Part shown: positions 5,535-9,279 of the stretch, piece after piece
How the letters are laid out: every line of letters starts with the position of its first letter
How positions within the stretch are numbered: position 1 is the stretch's first letter
Assembly: GCA_001828445.1 (NCBI GenBank)
Contig: MHYJ01000046.1
Coordinates: 2,184-11,462 of the forward strand
DNA from: Planctomycetes bacterium RBG_16_43_13
GTDB lineage: Bacteria > Planctomycetota > MHYJ01
DNA length: 9,279 nt
Direction: 5' to 3'
Position numbers and translations under genes: made by a program
Notes under the pieces: generated by a model
What the model was told of the DNA's origin: nothing
Database searches by the model: none
The model's input: only the letters and a program-made list of their open reading frames with translations

Positions 5535-6350
5535 GTGATAGTGATAGATTGGATGGTGAAGCATCTTAAACATAAAATTGATAAATACAACCGCCGACGT
5601 GGTATTTATAAACACTATCTTAATTGGCCATACTTGTTCCAACGTATGACTATGAAACCTGAAAGTGGATATCGCATCTATCGGCTTGATAAAGGGCTTA
5701 AGGCGAAGATTAGAGTGAATTTGAGTGATTTTAATGTAATAAAAGATATATTTGGACATCAGGACTACTCAGGGCTTATAGGGCAGATAAAGGAATCATC
5801 TACTGTTATTGATATAGGGGCGAACATTGGGATTTTTTCTATATATTCAGCTATATTAGCTAAAAGAGGGCGGGTCTATGCTTATGAGCCGCATCCAGCC
5901 AATTTCCAGCTATTGCGGGAAAATGTGAGAATCAATAATTTGAGCGAGAGAGTTCATAGTTTTCAGTATGCTGTCGCCGGACAATCGGGGGAGAGGAAAT
6001 TACAAGTATCTACTGAAATGGGTGCACATAGTTTGGTTGGCAATAGATGTGGGGAAAGATTAAATATTCGGGCTGTTACGTTAAGGGACATATTTGAACA
6101 AAATAGTATAGTAGGGGATGTCTTTATGAAGATTGATTGTGAAGGTGCAGAGTACGAAATTCTATTTAATACTCCACCGAAATATCTTTTACGAATAAAA
6201 GCTATGGCAGGGGAATATCATCCTGTTGATAGAGTTGGTTTATTCTATTCTTTAAGTCAATATTTATCAGATTTAGGATTTGAAGTTAACAAAACCAAGG
6301 TTAGTAAGCATAGCGACCGTGGATTATTCTACGCTTATAAAAGGAGGTGA
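5535..6350 (+). CDS. FkbM-family SAM-dependent methyltransferase
   Basis: A 271-residue class I methyltransferase. The SAM site is clear: motif I VIDIGANIGIFS (residues 91-102), then VYAYEPHPANF (115-124) as the acidic loop binding the SAM ribose, and MKIDCEGAEYEIL (198-210), the signature of the FkbM family. FkbM proteins methylate hydroxyls of natural products and surface sugars, so here it probably O-methylates a sugar in the glycan made by the neighbours. The GTG at 5535 is chosen because GGGGGA lies about 10 nt upstream; GTG at 5541 and ATG at 5553 are alternatives. Its TGA stop lies inside the ribosome binding site of the next gene, and TAG TAG follow it in frame, so TGA works as a stop here. 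Confidence 0.9.
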   Translation: MIVIDWMVKHLKHKIDKYNRRRGIYKHYLNWPYLFQRMTMKPESGYRIYRLDKGLKAKIRVNLSDFNVIKDIFGHQDYSGLIGQIKESSTVIDIGANIGIFSIYSAILAKRGRVYAYEPHPANFQLLRENVRINNLSERVHSFQYAVAGQSGERKLQVSTEMGAHSLVGNRCGERLNIRAVTLRDIFEQNSIVGDVFMKIDCEGAEYEILFNTPPKYLLRIKAMAGEYHPVDRVGLFYSLSQYLSDLGFEVNKTKVSKHSDRGLFYAYKRR

Positions 6351-6352
6351 TA
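6341..6352 (+). promoter_or_regulatory. Extended Shine-Dalgarno AAGGAGGTGATA deciding the GTG start of the second GT2
   Basis: A 12-nt match to the complement of the usual 16S rRNA 3' end. The core GGAGG is 8 nt before the GTG at 6356, which selects that GTG over an in-frame GTG at 6347 located within the motif. It spans the TGA stop of the FkbM gene, so re-initiation is likely. Confidence 0.75.
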
Positions 6353-6355
6353 GTA

Positions 6356-7180
6356 GTGCCTACAGCGAGCGTAATAGTAAGTGCTTATGATATACCATTT
6401 TCCCTCCGTTTAGCGATGCTCGGCTACCAGAGACAAAGTTGCAAGGACTTCGAGTTGATTGTTGCGGATGATGGTTCTGGGAGTGAGACAGCTGATTTAG
6501 TTAAGCAATTTCAGAGGACATCTGATTTTACTATAAAACATATTTGGCGAGAAAATAAGGGCTATTGGATGTCGAGGATAATAAACGAAGGTGTTAAGGC
6601 AAGTATTGGGCAGTGTCTTATACTTACTAATGGCGACTGCATACCTCATCCTGATTTTGTAAAGAGCCATATTGATGCCTATAAACAGGGTTCGTTTTGC
6701 ACGGGAGCATATGTCTTGATGCCATACGAGTATTGTGTGGGTTTGACAGATGAAAAGGTGATGAGCGGCGACTACGAGAGATTCCTGACTATGTGGAAAA
6801 TGGCTCGCCTAACATTTAGACATTGGAGAAATACACTGCATATAGCGATGAAGCGGGCGCGATATCCAAAGATAAACGGACGTAATATATCAATAGATAG
6901 AAATACATTCTATGCCGTTAATGGTTATGACGAGAATTATCACGGATTAGGGGGTGTAGACCCGGACCTGCGGAATCGGTTACTGCAATATGGTGCCAAT
7001 CCAATTTCTTTATGGAATAAATCGGTCGTATTTCATATAGACCATAAGGCGGAGCCGACGAGGAAGAATCACCCGCCGCGAGACAGGGAAAAGTCGTTAG
7101 AATACAGACATCGCTCCAATATACCCGTTAGGTGTGAGAATGGTTTAGTAAAAGAAGGTAGCTACAAAGAAAATAAGTGA
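6356..7180 (+). CDS. Family 2 glycosyltransferase (second paralogue, NGD in place of DGD)
   Basis: A 274-residue GT-A enzyme, closely related to the GT2 at 3718 and of the same layout. Motifs: VSAYD at the start, VADDGSGSET (residues 37-44), LTNGDCIPH (90-98), GYDENYHGLGGVDPDLRNRL (190-209), and the shared ending PVRCENGLVK. Two positions differ from the paralogue in likely active-site segments: the DxD-type motif reads NGD, and the ED of the first copy is VD. The last Asp of the metal motif is kept, so activity is plausible, but specificity may differ. The start is GTG at 6356 from the strong ribosome binding site, giving MPTASVIVSAYD, which aligns with MPVAVSVISSVFD of copy one. It is the last gene of the operon, and its stop abuts the cstA stop. 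Confidence 0.9.
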   Translation: MPTASVIVSAYDIPFSLRLAMLGYQRQSCKDFELIVADDGSGSETADLVKQFQRTSDFTIKHIWRENKGYWMSRIINEGVKASIGQCLILTNGDCIPHPDFVKSHIDAYKQGSFCTGAYVLMPYEYCVGLTDEKVMSGDYERFLTMWKMARLTFRHWRNTLHIAMKRARYPKINGRNISIDRNTFYAVNGYDENYHGLGGVDPDLRNRLLQYGANPISLWNKSVVFHIDHKAEPTRKNHPPRDREKSLEYRHRSNIPVRCENGLVKEGSYKENK

Positions 7181-8839
7181 TTAGGCGGGTCTCTTTAAAT
7201 GACGCAAAAACACTACACCTGCCTCTATAACAAGTAATGCAGAGAGAATTATCAATATTATAGATGATATGCCGACGACTATATTGCCTTTACCTTCAAT
7301 CATTGCAACAACATATCTGGCAAGCGACCAGAGCGTCATAGCCATAACGAAAAGCATCGGTAAAAGTGTTATAAGAACATTTCTACCTGTCTTTAGTAGC
7401 CATACCGATATGCCGAGTAGCGTAAGGGCGGCGAGGAGTTGATTGCTCGTTCCGAAGAGCCACCAGTATGTCTTCCACGCCCGCTCCTCTGCTGACATCA
7501 GAAATATGAATGGTATTATAAGTGTTGCTACTGTCGCTCCATAACGGGCAATATTACCATACCATCCGAATAGTTCCTGAAATATGTATCTGCCTAAGCG
7601 TGTGGCAACGTCAAGCGTATCATATATAAAGGTAGTGAATGCGAGTGCGGCAAATACAGTTCCCCATTTTAGTGGGACGCCCAATGTAGTAAGAAACATC
7701 CCTATTCCATTCCTATATACATCTTCTGGATTTGTTCCCACTTTTGGAACTATAATCATAACGGTTGCAAGGGATGTGAATGCTACTATGCCCTCGAGGA
7801 GCATACCGCCGTAGCCGATTGGCTTGGTATCCGTCTCCTTCTCGATTTGTTTAGATGTAGTGCCTGAACAAACTATACCGTGGAAGCCGGAACAGGCGCC
7901 ACAGGCAACCGTTACAAAGAGCATAGGGAAAAGAGGACCTGGGCTACCTTTCATATCAGGGAAAAAACTTGTGAAGGTCGGGGCATCGTTACTTATCTGA
8001 AATCCACCGAAAAGGAGTCCTATAAATGCAGAGAGAAGGACTATGTAGAGTAGGTAGCCGCCCAAATATCCCCGTGGCTGTAGGAGAGACCATAGCGGCA
8101 CGACAGATGCTATAAAACAGTAGGCGAGTATTATAACACTCCATCCTTTTAGGGCATTGCCTGCTATAAATTTAGGTTCTCCTAAAGGGAATTTTTGTCC
8201 TAACCATATTACTACAAAGATAAGCGGGACGAATATTATGGTGGCAGGCAAAAGGGGTGTTTTTAACTTGTATAAAAATAATCCCATTATTACTGCAAGC
8301 AGGAGATACAGCATAGAAGATGTTGCCACGCCGCCACCGGTGATTGTCTCGTTCTCAACAACCTGTGAACCGACAAATGTACCTGCTGTTAGGTCTGTAA
8401 ATGCTATTATTACGTAGTTTAGCGAGAGCCAGATAAATAGCATAAATAATATAAAGGCGCGTCTGCCCATATTTTCCTTTACAATTTCCGCTATAGAACG
8501 TGCCTTATTTCTAACTGATGTTATTAAGGATGAAAAGTCGTGGACTGCACCGATGAAGATAGCCCCTATTATAATCCAGAGGAGTGTAGGTACCCAGCCA
8601 AAAAATTGTCCTGCGAGGATTGGACCTGCTATAGGTCCGGCGGCGGCGATGGCGGAGAAGTGTTGTGCTAAGAGCATCGGCGTCTTGGCTGGGACATAGT
8701 CCACACCATCATTTACCGCACAGGCGGGTGTTGTTACATTATCATCAAGCTTGTAATTTCTCGCTACGAATCTGCCGTATATGAAGTAGGCGAGGGTGAA
8801 TGTTGCTATTACTATGATGGATAATAGGGCAAGGTTCAT
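7181..8839 (-). CDS. cstA: CstA-type carbon-starvation transporter
   Basis: A 552-residue polytopic inner-membrane protein with many hydrophobic segments, the first at residues 3-20. Family signatures are AIAAAGPIAGPILAGQFFGW (63-82), followed by GAVHDF, and GACSGFHGIVCSGTTSKQ (314-331). CstA and its relative BtsT take up pyruvate, and CstA has also been linked to peptide use under carbon limitation. This protein is shorter than E. coli CstA (about 700 residues), as in the short branch of the family, and is complete at both ends. It converges on the glycan operon with no intervening base and diverges from the thiamine gene. There is no ribosome binding site upstream of the ATG, but a promoter lies unusually close. 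Which substrate this member carries is not visible. Confidence 0.93.
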   Translation of the reverse strand: MNLALLSIIVIATFTLAYFIYGRFVARNYKLDDNVTTPACAVNDGVDYVPAKTPMLLAQHFSAIAAAGPIAGPILAGQFFGWVPTLLWIIIGAIFIGAVHDFSSLITSVRNKARSIAEIVKENMGRRAFILFMLFIWLSLNYVIIAFTDLTAGTFVGSQVVENETITGGGVATSSMLYLLLAVIMGLFLYKLKTPLLPATIIFVPLIFVVIWLGQKFPLGEPKFIAGNALKGWSVIILAYCFIASVVPLWSLLQPRGYLGGYLLYIVLLSAFIGLLFGGFQISNDAPTFTSFFPDMKGSPGPLFPMLFVTVACGACSGFHGIVCSGTTSKQIEKETDTKPIGYGGMLLEGIVAFTSLATVMIIVPKVGTNPEDVYRNGIGMFLTTLGVPLKWGTVFAALAFTTFIYDTLDVATRLGRYIFQELFGWYGNIARYGATVATLIIPFIFLMSAEERAWKTYWWLFGTSNQLLAALTLLGISVWLLKTGRNVLITLLPMLFVMAMTLWSLARYVVAMIEGKGNIVVGISSIILIILSALLVIEAGVVFLRHLKRPA

Positions 8840-8848
8840 ATCGTAGAG

Positions 8849-8876
8849 ATTTTATATAGATGAACACCATCGTCAA
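8849..8876 (-). promoter_or_regulatory. cstA promoter, probably leaderless
   Basis: On the minus strand TTGACG (8871-8876) and TAAAAT (8849-8854) are separated by 16 bp, each one mismatch from consensus. The -10 box ends 9 nt before the ATG at 8839, so the start point would fall within about 3 nt of the start codon. No Shine-Dalgarno sequence is visible. Confidence 0.5.
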
Positions 8877-8884
8877 GAAAAATA

Positions 8885-8913
8885 TTGCCCAATCACGCAT
8901 ACTCCTATATGCT
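8885..8913 (+). promoter_or_regulatory. Candidate promoter of the thiamine synthase gene
   Basis: TTGCCC (8885-8890) and TATGCT (8908-8913) are separated by 17 bp. The boxes are weak, but the -10 has T-A-T and the final T, and it ends 7 nt before the ATG at 8921, which would again give a leaderless mRNA. An in-frame ATG at 8909 lies inside the -10 box and would then be untranscribed. Confidence 0.35.
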
Positions 8914-8920
8914 ATCGGTT

Positions 8921-9279
8921 ATGATAGAGAGAATTTATAGAATATTAGACGCCAACTTCAACCGCGCGCGAGAGGCGGCTCGCATCATCGAGGATTTCAC
9001 CCGTCTCGAATTGTCCAATCTATCTTATACTTCCTCTCTAAAAGAGTTGAGGCATAGCGTAGCCAATATCTCTAAACACTTTAGCAGAGAATTGCTGACC
9101 GCGCGGGATTCGGCATACGATGTAGGTAAAAATTTGGACGAAGCAGACAAAAAATCCCGCACCTTTTCGGAAACCATCACCGCCAACTTCAAACGGCTTG
9201 AGGAGGCACTCCGCTCCATAGAGGAATACTCCCGCATTATTAGCCCTACCGCATCAAACGAGGCAGGACGTCTCCGCTT
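8921..9279 (+). CDS. thiE: Thiamine-phosphate synthase, N-terminal ThiD2 domain (3' end beyond window)
   Basis: The first 119 residues match the ThiD2 domain: RILDANFNRAREAARIIEDF (7-26), an LRH motif (43-45), LLTARDSAYDVG (58-69) and ANFKRLEEALRSIEEYSR (88-105). In several phyla ThiD2 is fused in front of ThiE, which joins the pyrimidine and thiazole phosphates to make thiamine phosphate; ThiD2 itself has been reported to phosphorylate HMP-phosphate. The ThiE barrel would lie beyond the window, so the fusion is expected but not seen. I chose the ATG at 8921 because the domain begins right after it and a promoter fits a leaderless start there; the ATG at 8909 in the same frame is possible. 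No TPP riboswitch is visible in the 81 bp between this gene and cstA. Confidence 0.8.
   Translation, partial: MIERIYRILDANFNRAREAARIIEDFTRLELSNLSYTSSLKELRHSVANISKHFSRELLTARDSAYDVGKNLDEADKKSRTFSETITANFKRLEEALRSIEEYSRIISPTASNEAGRLR

Noticed and set aside
8840..8920. TPP riboswitch in front of the thiamine gene
   Set aside because: The spacer is 81 bp, contains predicted promoters, and shows no CUGAGA-type thi-box motif.
9025..9237. Minus-strand ORF of 70 residues at the right end
   Set aside because: It lies opposite the ThiD2 domain, whose conserved motifs are clear on the plus strand.
1..9279. Genome-wide reassignment of UGA to an amino acid
   Set aside because: TGA ends the FkbM and second GT2 genes at the expected family length, and TAG TAG follow one of them. 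TGA appears in frame only at the thioredoxin active site, apart from the frameshift stop at 1849. Reassignment to Gly or Trp would also lose the nucleophile.

Overview
The window looks like chromosomal DNA from an uncultured, probably anaerobic bacterium. It has moderate GC, many iron-sulfur and thioredoxin proteins, a ThiD2-type thiamine synthase start, a CstA transporter and a surface-glycan cassette. No rRNA or tRNA was seen, so the lineage stays open. ThiD2-ThiE fusions are known from several phyla, including Planctomycetes and Cyanobacteria, but that does not settle it.

Layout. (1) Positions 1-3461, all on the minus strand, form a redox block. In transcription order it holds: a NuoI-like ferredoxin fused to a C-terminal ferredoxin; a four-cluster ferredoxin; a thioredoxin-like lipoprotein whose gene carries an in-frame TGA at the first Cys of CxxC and a one-base frameshift; a small CGTC thioredoxin; a lipoprotein with Glu-His-Pro repeats; a 23-residue hydrophobic micro-ORF; and a second thioredoxin-like lipoprotein with TGA at the same codon, cut by the window edge. 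(2) Positions 3462-3717 are a divergent spacer with heptad repeats, a GC hairpin and a promoter. (3) Positions 3718-7180, plus strand, are a four-gene surface-polysaccharide operon: GT2, GT4-like, FkbM methyltransferase, GT2. (4) Positions 7181-8839, minus strand, encode a CstA-type transporter that meets the last glycosyltransferase tail to tail with no spacer. (5) From 8921 to the window end, plus strand, lies the start of a thiamine-phosphate synthase with an N-terminal ThiD2 domain, divergent from cstA.

The main observation is the pair of predicted selenocysteine thioredoxins (W-U-P-G-C and W-U-G-G-C). The two genes lie about 1.7 kb apart. Each carries the same hairpin, with the loop starting 36 nt after the UGA, as expected for a bacterial SECIS. 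The ferredoxins, the Sec thioredoxins, the ordinary thioredoxin and the EHP lipoprotein may form one envelope redox pathway moving electrons from low-potential ferredoxins to exported thiols; this is inferred from gene order only. Two further patterns recur. Three genes at divergent spacers have sigma70-like promoters whose -10 box ends 7-9 nt before the start codon, which suggests leaderless mRNAs. Several spacers are built from degenerate 7-nt repeats.
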